Origin: Comamonas terrigena NBRC 13299
GTDB lineage: Bacteria > Pseudomonadota > Gammaproteobacteria > Burkholderiales > Burkholderiaceae_C
Direction of reading: 5' to 3'
DNA length: 64,000 nucleotides
Assembly (NCBI RefSeq): GCF_006740045.1
Contig: NZ_AP019749.1
Span: 3,987,001 to 4,051,000 of the forward strand
The translations under genes and the position numbers were made by a program. The notes under the pieces are model-generated. The model did not search any database, was not told the DNA's origin, and saw only the letters and a list, made by a program, of their open reading frames with translations. Shown piece by piece: positions 45,275-54,595 of the stretch; position 1 is the first letter of the stretch; each line of letters opens with the position of its first letter.

Positions 45275-46519
45275 TCAGGCCTGTGGCAGGGTCAGCACGC
45301 CCTTGGCTTGCAGGGCCTGCAGTTCTGCTTCGGGCAGCTGCAGCAGTTGCTGCAGCACTTCCCGCGTGCCTTCGCCCAGCGTGGGGGGCGCATTGCGAAT
45401 GGGCAGGCGCTGGCCGTCCAGGCGGTACGGGGGCGCAAACACCCAGGTCTGGCCCGCCACGGGGTGGGGCATTTGCTGGAAGACTCCGGCTTGCTTCGTG
45501 CGTTCGCTGGTCAGGGCGTCGTACAGACCGGCCACGCGGCCGCTGGGGATGCCGCAGGCGGCCATGCGCTCCAGCAGCACCTCGCGCTCGAACCCGGCAA
45601 TGATGGCCATCATGATGGGCAGCAGTTCCAGGCGGTTCTTGGCACGCTCCACATTGGTGGCAAAACGCGGGTTCTCGACAATGTCGGGGCGCATCACCAC
45701 CTGGCGGCAGAACTTGTCGAACTGGCTGTTGTTTCCCACCGCAATGATCAGCGGGCCGTCCGCGGCCTCGAACATGCCATAGGGCACGATGGACGGATGG
45801 GCATTGCCGTAGCGCTGGGTGTCGTGGCCCAGCAGCATGGCATCCAGGGCGTAGTAGCCGTTGATACCCAGGCCGCAGTCGTAGAGCGACAGCTCCACCT
45901 GGCGGCCACGGCCTGTGCGTTCACGGCGGAACAGGGCTGCCAGCACCGCCTGCGCGGCGTACATGCCGGTCATCAGATCGACCACGGCCACCCCGAACTT
46001 CAGCGGCGGAGTGCCCGCTTCGCCGTTGATGGCCATCAGGCCGGCTTCGGCCTGGATCACCAGGTCGTAGCCCGGGCGCTTGGCTTCGGGGGTGCTACTG
46101 TTGTAGCCGGCCACGCTGCAGTAGATCAGATCGGGCTTGATGGCCTTGAGCTGTTCGTAACCGATACCCAGTTTTTCGGCGCCGCCGTGCTTGAAGTTGT
46201 GGATCACCACGTCAAACTGCGGCAGCAGGTCATGGACCAGTTGCACACCTTCCGGGGTCTGCAGATCCAGGGTGATGGACCGCTTGTTGCGGTTCATGCT
46301 GTTGTAGTAGGTGGTCTCGGTCTTGCCGATGCGCATGCCCCAGTCGCGCGTATCGTCACCGCGACCGGGGTGTTCCACCTTGATCACTTCCGCGCCGAAG
46401 TCGGCCAGCACCTGTCCGCACAACGGGCCGGCAAACACACGCGAAAGGTCCAGCACGCGCACGCCTTCCAGCGGGAAATCCATCTCTTGGTCCTGGGCCT
46501 GCGCCATCTTTTCTGTCAT
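45275..46519 (-). CDS. CaiB/BaiF family class III CoA-transferase
   Basis: CoA-transferase of 414 aa. The family opening LEGVRVLDLSRVFAGPLCGQVLADFGAEVIKVE is complete. The catalytic Asp is in PGYDLVIQAEAGLM near residue 170, and the C-terminal region includes RNAPPTLGEGTREVL. Class III enzymes move CoA between carboxylic acids. Here it could activate the incoming dicarboxylate, for example with a succinyl-CoA-type donor, doing the job of the CoA ligase PimA, which is not seen in this cluster. The gene ends 28 bases before the hydratase-side neighbour on the same strand. The substrate is not known. Confidence 0.9.
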   Translation of the reverse strand: MTEKMAQAQDQEMDFPLEGVRVLDLSRVFAGPLCGQVLADFGAEVIKVEHPGRGDDTRDWGMRIGKTETTYYNSMNRNKRSITLDLQTPEGVQLVHDLLPQFDVVIHNFKHGGAEKLGIGYEQLKAIKPDLIYCSVAGYNSSTPEAKRPGYDLVIQAEAGLMAINGEAGTPPLKFGVAVVDLMTGMYAAQAVLAALFRRERTGRGRQVELSLYDCGLGINGYYALDAMLLGHDTQRYGNAHPSIVPYGMFEAADGPLIIAVGNNSQFDKFCRQVVMRPDIVENPRFATNVERAKNRLELLPIMMAIIAGFEREVLLERMAACGIPSGRVAGLYDALTSERTKQAGVFQQMPHPVAGQTWVFAPPYRLDGQRLPIRNAPPTLGEGTREVLQQLLQLPEAELQALQAKGVLTLPQA

Positions 46520-46547
46520 TGCTCTGTCTCCTTGGATCTGCGCGCGC

Positions 46548-47348
46548 TCAGTGCTGCTGGCGGCGCAGCTTCACAAAATCGGGGCTGCGTTTTTCCAGGA
46601 AAGCGCCAATGCCTTCGCGGGATTCGTCGGTCTCCTGGGCGCGCACCATGTACTGGGCTTCCAGCTCCAGCTGCTGCTCCAGCGTGTTCCGGGGAGCCTG
46701 GCGACACAGGTCCTTGATGCGGGCCATGGCCTGGTCGGGGCCGGAGGCAATCTGCTGGGCCAGTTGCACGGCCTGCTCCAGTGCCGCACCCGGCTCGGTC
46801 AGACGGTTCACCGGGCCCAGCTGGGCCAGGCGTTCACCGCTGATGCGCTCGCCCGTCAGGCACAGCTCGGTCAGCACCTGGCGCGAGACGAACTCGGCCA
46901 GGAACGCTGTGGCGCCGCCATCCGGTGTCAGCCCCACCTTCACATAGGCCACGGAAAACACGCTGTTGCGGGCCGCCACCAGCATGTCGCAGGCCAGCGC
47001 CAGCGACAGTCCGGCACCGGCTGCCGCGCCTTCCACGGCCGCGATCACCGGCTTGGGGCAGTCACGCACGGCGCGGATCAGGTCGTGCAGGCCTTCCAGC
47101 TTGGCACGGCGTTCCTCCATTGGCAGCTCACGGCGCTTGGCCAGTTGGCGCAAATCGCCGCCGGCACAGAAATGACCGCCCTCGCCCGTCAGCACCACGG
47201 CACCCACGGTGGGATCGGTGGCTGCAGCCGTCAGCGCGGTGGCCACCGCGGCATAAAACTCCGGCGACAGCGCATTGCGCGCCGCCACGTTGTTGTTGGA
47301 GAGGATCAGTACCTCGCCCTCACGGCGGGTCAGCAGCGGTTCACTCAT
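46548..47348 (-). CDS. Enoyl-CoA hydratase/isomerase family protein
   Basis: Crotonase-fold protein of 266 aa, start 47348 after GGAGA. The oxyanion-hole loop GGHFCAGGDLRQL near residue 62 and the segment AAVEGAAAGAGLSLALACDMLVAA near 100 define the family. At the position of the first catalytic Glu the sequence around VAYVKVGLTPDGGATAFL resembles the isomerase/hydratase group, so hydration or Delta-isomerisation are both possible. It sits between the acyl-CoA dehydrogenase small subunit and the CoA-transferase. The fused enzyme at 51282-53399 already supplies hydratase activity, so this one may handle a different intermediate. Confidence 0.88.
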   Translation of the reverse strand: MSEPLLTRREGEVLILSNNNVAARNALSPEFYAAVATALTAAATDPTVGAVVLTGEGGHFCAGGDLRQLAKRRELPMEERRAKLEGLHDLIRAVRDCPKPVIAAVEGAAAGAGLSLALACDMLVAARNSVFSVAYVKVGLTPDGGATAFLAEFVSRQVLTELCLTGERISGERLAQLGPVNRLTEPGAALEQAVQLAQQIASGPDQAMARIKDLCRQAPRNTLEQQLELEAQYMVRAQETDESREGIGAFLEKRSPDFVKLRRQQH

Positions 47349-47454
47349 GTTCTTGTCTCCGTGTGCAATGAAAGCAGGCGCACCGCCCGGCCTGCACACC
47401 GGGGGGTGCACGGCAGGGCTGTGGCGCGGAAAAGCCGGCTTATAAGCGCAGGCC

Positions 47455-48591
47455 TCAGGCCTGCTGGCTCAGCGCCATGAAGCGCTCCAGATGGTGGTCT
47501 TCGTCGCCGAACTGGTGGTCCAGCAGCACCAGGCGCTTGGCATAGTGGGCCAGCGGCAGTTCCCAGGTCATACCGATGCCGCCATGCATCTGGATGCTTT
47601 CCTCGGCCACCAGCGCGCCCACATAGCCGGCGGTGTACTTGGCTGCCGCCAGCACTTTCTCACGGGCCACGCCTTCGGCGTTGTCGATGGCATCCGCAGC
47701 ATTGATGACTGCCGAGCGCATCTGTTCCACTTCCAGCAGCAGATCGGCCATGCGGTGCTGCAGTGCCTGGAAGGTGCCAATCGCCACGCCGAACTGCTTG
47801 CGGGTCTGCAGGTATTCCAGCGTGCTTTGCTTGGCCACGTCCATGGCGCCCAGCGCTTCGGCCGCCAGCGCCAGCAGCGCATAGCCTTGAATGCGTTCCA
47901 GCACGGCATGGCCCTGGCCTTCGGCGCCCAGCAGCGCGTCGGCATCCAGCTGCACGTTGGTGAACGTCAGCTCGGCCGCACGGCCGCCTTCAAAGCGGCT
48001 GTAGCCACGCTTGGCGATGCCGGCGGCATTGCCGTCCACCAGGAACAGGCTGATGCCAGCCGTGTCGAACTGGCCGCCGGCTGTGCGGGCCGACACCAGC
48101 AGCAGATCGGCCTTTTCGCCGAACGCCACCACGGCCTTGGCGCCGTTCAGCGTCCAGCCCGTGGCCGACTTGGCGGCGGTGGCCGCCACATTGCTCAGCT
48201 CGTAGTGGCTGCCCGGCTCTTCGTGTGCCAGGGTGGCAATCAGGCCGCCGGCAACGATGTCTTCCAGCTTGGCCTTTTGCGCCTGCGTACCGGCAGCGAT
48301 CAGGGCCTGGCCGACCAGCAGCGCGCCCAGCAGGGGCTCGGCCACCAGGCCGCGGCCCAGGGCTTCAAACACCACGCTGATGTCAAAGCCAGCGCCGCCA
48401 AAGCCGCCTTCGCTCTCGGGGAACAGTGCACCAATGGCGCCCAGTTCGGCGAATTGCGCATACAGCGCAGGGCTGTGGCCTTCGTCACCATAGGCCAGCT
48501 GGTTGCGGTGCTCGATGCCGTACTGCTCGGAGACAAAGCGGTTCAGGGTGTCCGCCAGCATGCGGCGGTCTTCGGTGTGTGCGAAGTTCAT
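47455..48591 (-). CDS. pimD: Acyl-CoA dehydrogenase, pimeloyl-CoA dehydrogenase small-subunit type
   Basis: Flavin-dependent acyl-CoA dehydrogenase of 378 aa that works with the large subunit encoded 34 bases upstream. It starts MNFAHTEDRRMLADTLNRFV and contains the middle beta-domain (TLAHEEPGSHYELSN, near 120) and the C-terminal helical domain (TRKQFGVAIGTFQALQHRMADLLLEVEQMRSA; ESIQMHGGIGMTWELPLAHYAKRL). The pairing of a 378-aa and a 398-aa subunit followed by a thiolase matches the PimC/PimD heteromer for dicarboxylyl-CoA oxidation. Electrons should go to the ETF encoded downstream. Confidence 0.88.
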   Translation of the reverse strand: MNFAHTEDRRMLADTLNRFVSEQYGIEHRNQLAYGDEGHSPALYAQFAELGAIGALFPESEGGFGGAGFDISVVFEALGRGLVAEPLLGALLVGQALIAAGTQAQKAKLEDIVAGGLIATLAHEEPGSHYELSNVAATAAKSATGWTLNGAKAVVAFGEKADLLLVSARTAGGQFDTAGISLFLVDGNAAGIAKRGYSRFEGGRAAELTFTNVQLDADALLGAEGQGHAVLERIQGYALLALAAEALGAMDVAKQSTLEYLQTRKQFGVAIGTFQALQHRMADLLLEVEQMRSAVINAADAIDNAEGVAREKVLAAAKYTAGYVGALVAEESIQMHGGIGMTWELPLAHYAKRLVLLDHQFGDEDHHLERFMALSQQA

Positions 48592-48625
48592 GTCCGTATT
48601 CCTTCTCTGATTTCTCTGTCTGCAA

Positions 48626-49822
48626 TCAGAGACCCAGAATCATCTTGGAGATGATGTTCTTCTGGATTTCGTTGGAGCCGCCAAAGATCGACAGCTTGCG
48701 GTAGTTGAAGTAGTTGGCAGCGGCCGTGGCGGCTTCGTCCGGGCCGATCGGGGCCTCGGCATAGCCTTCGTACTGGGCTGCGTCGATATAAGGCACAGCG
48801 TACGGACCCATGGCACGGCGGATCAGCGACAGGATTTCCTGGCGGATTTCCGTGCCGCGGATCTTCAGCATCGAGCTTTCCGCACCCGGCACGCCGCCCC
48901 CGGCCACTGCAGCGATCACGCGCAGGTTGGTGGTCTTCATGTTCTCCAGGTCGATCTCGACCTTGGCCATGCGGGCTGCGAACAGCGGATCCAGGTTCAG
49001 CGGCTTGCCGTTCTTGTACACCTTGGCGGCAATCACCTGCAGCTTGGCCAGGGCCGAGATGCAGAAGCCCACGCCGGCAATGCCGGTGCGCTCATAGGTC
49101 AGCAGGTACTTGGCGTAGGTCCAGCCCTTGTTTTCTTCGCCCACCAGGTTTTCCACCGGCACCTTCACATCGGTGAAGAAGACTTCATTGACCTCGTGGT
49201 CGCCATCCAGCGTGCGGATGGGGCGCAGTTCCACGCCTGGCGAGTTCATGTCGATCAGCAGGAAGCTGATGCCGGCCTGCGCCTTCACTTCGCGGTTGGT
49301 GCGCACCAGGCAGAAGATCATGTTGGCGTGCTGGCCCTGGGTGGTCCAGGTCTTCTGGCCATTGACGATGTAGTGGTCACCGTCGCGCACGGCCGTGGTC
49401 TTGACCGATGCCAGGTCCGAACCCGCACCGGGTTCGGAATAGCCCTGGCACCACCAGTCTTCCCCGCTCAGGATGCGGGGCAGCCAGTAGTTCTTGTGCG
49501 CTTCGCTGCCGTACTTGATCAGCACCGGCCCCAGCATGTTCACGCCGAACGGCACGATGCGGGGGCCGCCAGCCAGGGCGCACTCGGTATCGAAGATGAA
49601 TTTTTCCACCGCACCCCAACCCGGACCGCCATGCTCCTTGGGCCAGTGGTTGGCATACCAACCGCGCTCATTCAGGATGGCATGCCATTGCGCCTGGTCT
49701 TCCTTGGTCAGGCGTTGACCGGCCTTGACCTTCTTGGCGATGTTGGCAGGCAGCTTTTCCTTCAGAAAGGTCTGCACTTCGGCGCGGAACGCCTCTTCTT
49801 GGGGGGTGAATTGGAGATCCAT
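48626..49822 (-). CDS. pimC: Acyl-CoA dehydrogenase, pimeloyl-CoA dehydrogenase large-subunit type
   Basis: Flavin-dependent acyl-CoA dehydrogenase of 398 aa. It has the N-terminal MDLQFTPQEEAFRAEVQTFL, the FAD-binding WCQGYSEPGAGSDLASVKTTA near residue 122, GQKTWTTQGQHAN near 155 and the C-terminal FGGSNEIQKNIISKMILGL. These are typical of the large partner of heteromeric acyl-CoA dehydrogenases. It ends 34 bases before the small subunit and starts 23 bases after the thiolase ends, in one operon. The specific substrate, a medium-chain dicarboxylyl-CoA, is inferred from the PimC/PimD-like arrangement. Confidence 0.9.
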   Translation of the reverse strand: MDLQFTPQEEAFRAEVQTFLKEKLPANIAKKVKAGQRLTKEDQAQWHAILNERGWYANHWPKEHGGPGWGAVEKFIFDTECALAGGPRIVPFGVNMLGPVLIKYGSEAHKNYWLPRILSGEDWWCQGYSEPGAGSDLASVKTTAVRDGDHYIVNGQKTWTTQGQHANMIFCLVRTNREVKAQAGISFLLIDMNSPGVELRPIRTLDGDHEVNEVFFTDVKVPVENLVGEENKGWTYAKYLLTYERTGIAGVGFCISALAKLQVIAAKVYKNGKPLNLDPLFAARMAKVEIDLENMKTTNLRVIAAVAGGGVPGAESSMLKIRGTEIRQEILSLIRRAMGPYAVPYIDAAQYEGYAEAPIGPDEAATAAANYFNYRKLSIFGGSNEIQKNIISKMILGL

Positions 49823-49845
49823 CTCGATTCCTCGGCAAAACTAGA

Positions 49846-51024
49846 TCAGAAAATTTCGAAAAGACCGGCCGCGCCCATGCCGCCGGCGATGCACATGGTC
49901 ACCACGCCGTACTTGGCCTTGCGACGCTGGCCTTCCAGCAGGATGTGGCCGGCCAGACGGGCACCGGTCATGCCGAACGGGTGGCCGATGGAGATGGCGC
50001 CGCCATTGACGTTCAGGCGTTCCAGCGGAATGCCCAGCTGGCGTTGGCAATACAGGGCCTGCGATGCAAAGGCTTCGTTCAGCTCCCACAGGTCGATGTC
50101 TTCCACCTTCAGCCCATGGCGCTGCAGCAGCTTGGGCACGGCAAACACCGGGCCGATGCCCATTTCATCGGGCTCGCAGCCGGCCACGGCCATGCCGCGG
50201 AAAGCACCCAGGGGTTGCAGGCCCAGGCGCTCGGCCTGCTTGGCTTCCATGAGCACGCAGGCGCTGGAGCCATCCGACAGCTGCGAGGCATTGCCTGCGG
50301 TCACAAAGTTGCCTGCGCCCTTCACGGGTTCCAGCTTGGCCAGGCCTTCGAGCGTGGTGCCGGGGCGGTTGCAGTTGTCCTTGGTCGCCACCACATCGCG
50401 GTAGGTGACTTCGCCCGTGTCCTTGTTCTTCTCGGCCATGCGCGCGGCGCAGGCGATGATTTCATTGGCGAACAGGCCCTTTTCCTGCGCGGCCGCCGTG
50501 CGCTGCTGGCTCAGCAGCGAGAAGGCGTCCTGGTCTTCGCGGCTGATGCCATAGCGCTTGGCCACCACATCGGCGGTGTCGATCATGGCCATGAACAGCT
50601 CGGGCTTGCGCTCCACCAGCCAGGGATCCAGGTCGGCAGGTGTCCCCAGGGCGCGGGCACCCGAGATGCTTTCCACACCGCCGGCGATCATGGCATCCAC
50701 CCCTTCGGCCACGATGCGGCCGGCCGCAATGGCGATGGACTGCAGGCCCGAAGCACAGAAACGCGTGACCGTGGTGCCACCGATGGACAGCGGCAGTTCC
50801 GCGCGCAGCACGGTCTGGCGGCCCAGGTTCTTGCCCTGCATGCCTTCGGGATTGCCGCAGCCCAGGATCAGGTCCTCGATCATGGCGGGATCGATGCCGG
50901 CACGCTCCACGGCGGCCTTGACCGAGTAGGCGGCCAGCTGGGGCGCCGGGGTGACGTTGAACTCACCACGGTGGGACTTGGCCAACGGAGTGCGGGCAGT
51001 GGAAACGATGACGGCTTCGCGCAT
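49846..51024 (-). CDS. pimB: Acetyl-CoA C-acyltransferase (thiolase), PimB type
   Basis: Degradative thiolase of 392 aa that splits 3-ketoacyl-CoA with CoA. The acyl-accepting Cys is in [17 protein letters not shown] near residue 89. The C-terminal active-site motifs are [19 protein letters not shown] (His near 350) and [16 protein letters not shown] (Cys near 380). It is cotranscribed with the acyl-CoA dehydrogenases, 23 bases apart, and lies 257 bases downstream of the fused hydratase/dehydrogenase gene. It completes the beta-oxidation cycle of the cluster. Confidence 0.93.
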   Translation of the reverse strand: MREAVIVSTARTPLAKSHRGEFNVTPAPQLAAYSVKAAVERAGIDPAMIEDLILGCGNPEGMQGKNLGRQTVLRAELPLSIGGTTVTRFCASGLQSIAIAAGRIVAEGVDAMIAGGVESISGARALGTPADLDPWLVERKPELFMAMIDTADVVAKRYGISREDQDAFSLLSQQRTAAAQEKGLFANEIIACAARMAEKNKDTGEVTYRDVVATKDNCNRPGTTLEGLAKLEPVKGAGNFVTAGNASQLSDGSSACVLMEAKQAERLGLQPLGAFRGMAVAGCEPDEMGIGPVFAVPKLLQRHGLKVEDIDLWELNEAFASQALYCQRQLGIPLERLNVNGGAISIGHPFGMTGARLAGHILLEGQRRKAKYGVVTMCIAGGMGAAGLFEIF

Positions 51025-51164
51025 GGTGTTTGTCTCTCTGTGCTTATAGGTTTGAATCGCTGCCTGTGTCCCTGGGGCCCGAATTTCGGATCTTTTGATC
51101 TGAAATCCTTGCCTTCAAAGGCCAGGCAGCTCCGTTTTTTGCAGATTGGAGTCGCAGCCCTCCA

Positions 51165-51193
51165 CACCGGCGCTGCCAAGGCAGCAGCCGGTG
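51165..51193. other. Intergenic hairpin between the fused beta-oxidation enzyme and thiolase genes
   Basis: CACCGGCGCTGCC pairs with GGCAGCAGCCGGTG (one small mismatch/bulge) around AA. There is no T run next to it on the minus strand, so it is more likely an intergenic mRNA-stabilising or attenuating hairpin than a strong terminator. Confidence 0.5.
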
Positions 51194-51281
51194 GGAGACT
51201 GCCAGCGGCTCTGCGAACCGCTGGAGGGGGGAGAAACCGGGGGGCTTGCGGCAGCGTGCACTGACGCAAGCCCGGTAACGC

Positions 51282-53399
51282 TCAGACGGCCTTGTTCAGG
51301 CTGTCGAAGTTCTTGCCTTCGGCCACCAGCTTTTGCAACAGCGCGGCGGGCTTCCAGAACAGCGCGTCTTCCTTGGCAAACTCGTTGATGTCGGCCAGCA
51401 CCTTGTCCAGGCCCACCATGTCGGCGTACTTCATCGGGCCACCGCGGAAGCGCGGGAAGCCGTAGCCGGACAGGAAGGTCACGTCCACGTCCAGGGGGCG
51501 CAGGGCAATGCCCTCTTCCACCACCTTGGCGCCTTCATTGACCATGGCAGCCATGTAGCGGCGCATGATTTCGTCGGCGCTGAACTGGCGCGGCGTCACG
51601 CCCTTCTTGGCGCGTTCCTTGTCCACAATGGCCAGCACTTCGGGATCGGCCTGGCCCACGCGGGCACCTTGCGGGTACAGGTAGAAGCCGCGTCCGGTCT
51701 TCTGACCGAACCAGCCGTTCTCACAGATACGGTCTGCCACTTCCACGTAGCGGGCCTTGGGGTCGCGCGTGGCAGCACGGCGCTTGCGCGTGGCCCAGCC
51801 GATGTCGCCACCGGCCAGGTCGGTCACCTGGAAGGGACCCATGGGGTAGCCAAAGCCGCGCACGGCTTCGTCGATCTCGTACGGCGAAGCGCCGTCTTCC
51901 ATGATGTAGTCGGCCGCCTGCTTGTACACGGCCAGGATGCGGTTGCCGATGAAGCCATCGCAGACGCCGGCGCGCACCGGCACCTTCTTCATCTTCTTGG
52001 CCAGCTCGAAAGCCGTGGTCACCACATCGGGGGCCACCTTGGCGGGCACCACGATCTCCAGCAGCTTCATGATGTTGGCCGGGCTGAAGAAGTGCAGGCC
52101 GATCACGTCTTGCGGACGGCTGGTGGCGTCAGCAATGGCATCGATGTCCAGGTAAGAGGTGTTGGTAGCCAGCACGGCGCCGGGCTTGCAGACGCGATCC
52201 AGCTCCTTGAACACGGCCTTCTTGACTTCCAGGTCCTCGAACACGGCTTCAATCACCAGGTCCACGTCGGCAATCTCATCGTAGCTGGTCGAAGGGGTGT
52301 AGCGCGCCATGATGGCAGCCTTGGCCTCTTCGGTCATGCGGCCCTTGGCGATCAGGCCGTTGTAGACCTTTTCCACATTGGCCTGGCCACGGGCGATGGA
52401 GTCGGCATCGCGCTCGATCATGGTCACGGTGAGACCGGCGTCCAGCGCGGACACGGTGATGCCGGCGCCCATGGTGCCGCCGCCGATGATGGCGATCTTG
52501 GCAAAGTGGCGCGGTGCAGCAGCCTTGGCTTCGGGGATCTTGGCGGTTTCACGCTCGGCAAAGAAAGCGTGCACCAGACCGGCACGCTGCGGGCTGTTCA
52601 GGCATTCGGTGAACAGGGCGCGTTCCTTGGCCAGACCTTCGTCAAACGGCAGGTTCACGGCGGCCTGCACGCATTCGATGATCTTCAGCGGCGAGAACAG
52701 GCCACGCGCCTTCTTGGCGGTGTCCAGCGCCAGCATCTGCAGGTCGGCCAGGGCCATGGCCTTGTCGGTGATTTCGATGTCGCGGGTGCGGCGCACGGCC
52801 GCCTTGGCGGCCAGCAGCTCGTTGGCATACGCCAGACCGGTCGCCTGGGGGTCTTCGCCCTCGACCAGCTTGTCCACCAGACCGGCCGCCAGACCGGCCT
52901 TGGCCGACAGGTGCTTGCCGCTGAGCATCAGCTCGGTGGCAGCCTTCACACCCATCAGGCGCGGAGCGCGCTGGGTGCCGCCAGCGCCGGGCAGCAGGCC
53001 CAGGCTGACTTCAGGCAGCCCCAGTTTGGCGGCGGGCAGTGCCACGCGATAGTGGGCCGACATGGCCACTTCCAGGCCGCCGCCCAGGGCTGCGCCATGG
53101 ATGGCCGCGACCACGATCTTGTTCGAGGCTTCGATGCGGTTGCACACCTCGGGCAGCGACGGCGGCACGGGCGGCTTGCCGAATTCACGGATATCCGCGC
53201 CGGCGATGAAGGCCTTGCCTTCACCCACGATCAGCACCGCCTGCACGGCGGCATCGGCATCCGCCTGTTCCACCGCCGCCAGCAGACCGGCGCGCACGGC
53301 CTGGCCCAGGGCATTGACAGGAGGATTGTGGATGCTGACCACCAGCACCGCACCTTCGCGGCGGGTCTGGACGGCGGGGATGAGGACTTCAGCGTTCAT
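51282..53399 (-). CDS. Fused enoyl-CoA hydratase / 3-hydroxyacyl-CoA dehydrogenase
   Basis: Bifunctional beta-oxidation enzyme of 705 aa from the ATG at 53399, which follows GGAGACC. The N-terminal crotonase domain (about 1-190) has VGEGKAFIAGADIREFG and AIHGAALGGGLEVAMSAHYRVA. The NAD domain starts near 290 with IIGGGTMGAGITVSALDAG, followed by the 3-hydroxyacyl-CoA dehydrogenase segments GLHFFSPANIMKLLEIV and GVCDGFIGNRILAVYKQ. It is first in the cluster and divergent from a LysR regulator. By layout it corresponds to PimF of the Rhodopseudomonas palustris pim operon. Confidence 0.95.
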   Translation of the reverse strand: MNAEVLIPAVQTRREGAVLVVSIHNPPVNALGQAVRAGLLAAVEQADADAAVQAVLIVGEGKAFIAGADIREFGKPPVPPSLPEVCNRIEASNKIVVAAIHGAALGGGLEVAMSAHYRVALPAAKLGLPEVSLGLLPGAGGTQRAPRLMGVKAATELMLSGKHLSAKAGLAAGLVDKLVEGEDPQATGLAYANELLAAKAAVRRTRDIEITDKAMALADLQMLALDTAKKARGLFSPLKIIECVQAAVNLPFDEGLAKERALFTECLNSPQRAGLVHAFFAERETAKIPEAKAAAPRHFAKIAIIGGGTMGAGITVSALDAGLTVTMIERDADSIARGQANVEKVYNGLIAKGRMTEEAKAAIMARYTPSTSYDEIADVDLVIEAVFEDLEVKKAVFKELDRVCKPGAVLATNTSYLDIDAIADATSRPQDVIGLHFFSPANIMKLLEIVVPAKVAPDVVTTAFELAKKMKKVPVRAGVCDGFIGNRILAVYKQAADYIMEDGASPYEIDEAVRGFGYPMGPFQVTDLAGGDIGWATRKRRAATRDPKARYVEVADRICENGWFGQKTGRGFYLYPQGARVGQADPEVLAIVDKERAKKGVTPRQFSADEIMRRYMAAMVNEGAKVVEEGIALRPLDVDVTFLSGYGFPRFRGGPMKYADMVGLDKVLADINEFAKEDALFWKPAALLQKLVAEGKNFDSLNKAV

Positions 53400-53479
53400 G
53401 GCACAGGTCTCCAATATTTTTCGATAACAGGAGCCGGCATTCTTTCCGCGACAAAGCTTCTTTACAATCCCCTGAATTA

Positions 53480-53508
53480 TTGACAGACCGTCAAAAGTTA
53501 TTTGACAA
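53480..53508. promoter_or_regulatory. Candidate LysR operator
   Basis: The dyad TTGAC-AGACC-GTCAA (53480-53494) contains the LysR-type T-N11-A pattern, and a further half-site TTTGACAA lies at 53501-53508. It is in the 218-base gap between the divergent lysR-type gene and the beta-oxidation operon, where such regulators bind. Confidence 0.5.
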
Positions 53509-53617
53509 TCATCCTTGAGCAATGCCGTCCTGCGCCGGCGCGGGCCAGACCTGCGTATACCTGGGCACAGCCGGGGATGCCCCGCAACGCATAGCCCCGA
53601 CCGCACACCACACCTCC

Positions 53618-54523
53618 ATGGACCTCAATGCCCTGACCCTGCTGGTGGAGATCATCGACAGCGGCAACCTGAGCCAGGCTGCCCGCAAGCTGAAGATGAC
53701 CCGCGCCAACGTCAGCTACCACCTGACCCAGCTGGAAAAAGGCCTGGGCGTGCAGCTGGTCAAACGCACCACGCGGCGGGTGGAGCCCACCGAAGTGGGT
53801 CTGCGCCTGTACGAGCATGGCCGCAACATCCGCAACGAACTGGCCGCGGCCCAGGAAACCATCACCAGCCTGGGCGAGGAACTGCAGGGGCGCGTGGGCA
53901 TCAGCGTGCCCAGCGGCTACGGGCAGATCGTCATGAGCGACTGGCTGATCGAATTCAAGCGCCTGTATCCCGGCATCGTGCTGGACGTGCTGTTCGAAAA
54001 CCGGGCCGACAACCTGCGCGATGAGGTGGACATCGCCATCCGCGTGATCCAGGATCCCCCGCTGTCGGTGGTGGCACGCAGCCTGGGCAATGTGCGCTAT
54101 GTGGCCTGTGCATCGCTGGACTATGCCGCCCAGCACGGCCTGCCACAGACCTTGCTGGAGCTGCGCAATGCGCCACTGATCACCGCCGGGGTGATGGGCC
54201 GCCAGTTGCGCCTGTCGGCCTATCAGGGGCTGGAGCGCCAGGAAGTGGTGCTGGAGCCCACACTGATTTCCGAGCACTTTCCGTTTCTGCGCCAGGGCAT
54301 TCTGGCCGGACTGGGCGTGGGCCTGGTGCCCGACTATGTGGTGCAGGATGCCGTGGCCAGCGGCGAGGTGTTGACCACGCTGCAGGAATACCGGCTGAGC
54401 ATCTTCGGCACCCACCTGTATCTGCTGTACCTGCCCAACCGCCACCAGACCCGGGCGGTGCGCACCTGCATCGATTTCCTGCTGGAAAAGGCCCGCAGCC
54501 GGGGCGACACCAGCGCCAGCTGA
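53618..54523 (+). CDS. LysR-family transcriptional regulator
   Basis: Regulator of 301 aa. The N-terminal winged helix is MDLNALTLLVEIIDSGNLSQAARKLKMTRANVSYHLTQLEKGLGVQLV. The C-terminal periplasmic-binding-like effector domain follows from about residue 90 (GRVGISVPSGYGQIV, LDVLFENRADNLRDEVDIAIR). The start at 53618 is set by the conserved LysR N-terminus, although the ribosome-binding site is weak; an in-frame ATG at 53522 would add 32 unlikely residues. It is divergent from the fused beta-oxidation gene and most likely controls that operon, with an acyl-CoA or dicarboxylate as effector (inference). Confidence 0.92.
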   Translation: MDLNALTLLVEIIDSGNLSQAARKLKMTRANVSYHLTQLEKGLGVQLVKRTTRRVEPTEVGLRLYEHGRNIRNELAAAQETITSLGEELQGRVGISVPSGYGQIVMSDWLIEFKRLYPGIVLDVLFENRADNLRDEVDIAIRVIQDPPLSVVARSLGNVRYVACASLDYAAQHGLPQTLLELRNAPLITAGVMGRQLRLSAYQGLERQEVVLEPTLISEHFPFLRQGILAGLGVGLVPDYVVQDAVASGEVLTTLQEYRLSIFGTHLYLLYLPNRHQTRAVRTCIDFLLEKARSRGDTSAS

Positions 54524-54540
54524 AGCACCAAACAGCATGA

Positions 54541-54570
54541 AAAAAAGGAGCGCCTTCGGCACTCCTTTTT
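54541..54570. terminator. Bidirectional hairpin terminator
   Basis: AAAAAAGGAGCGCC and GGCACTCCTTTTT pair with a single mismatch around TTC. It lies between the convergent LysR regulator (ends 54523) and the small YXWGXW lipoprotein gene (ends 54596). Confidence 0.8.
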
Positions 54571-54595
54571 GGCCTCCGCAGAAGGAGGGTGAGGG

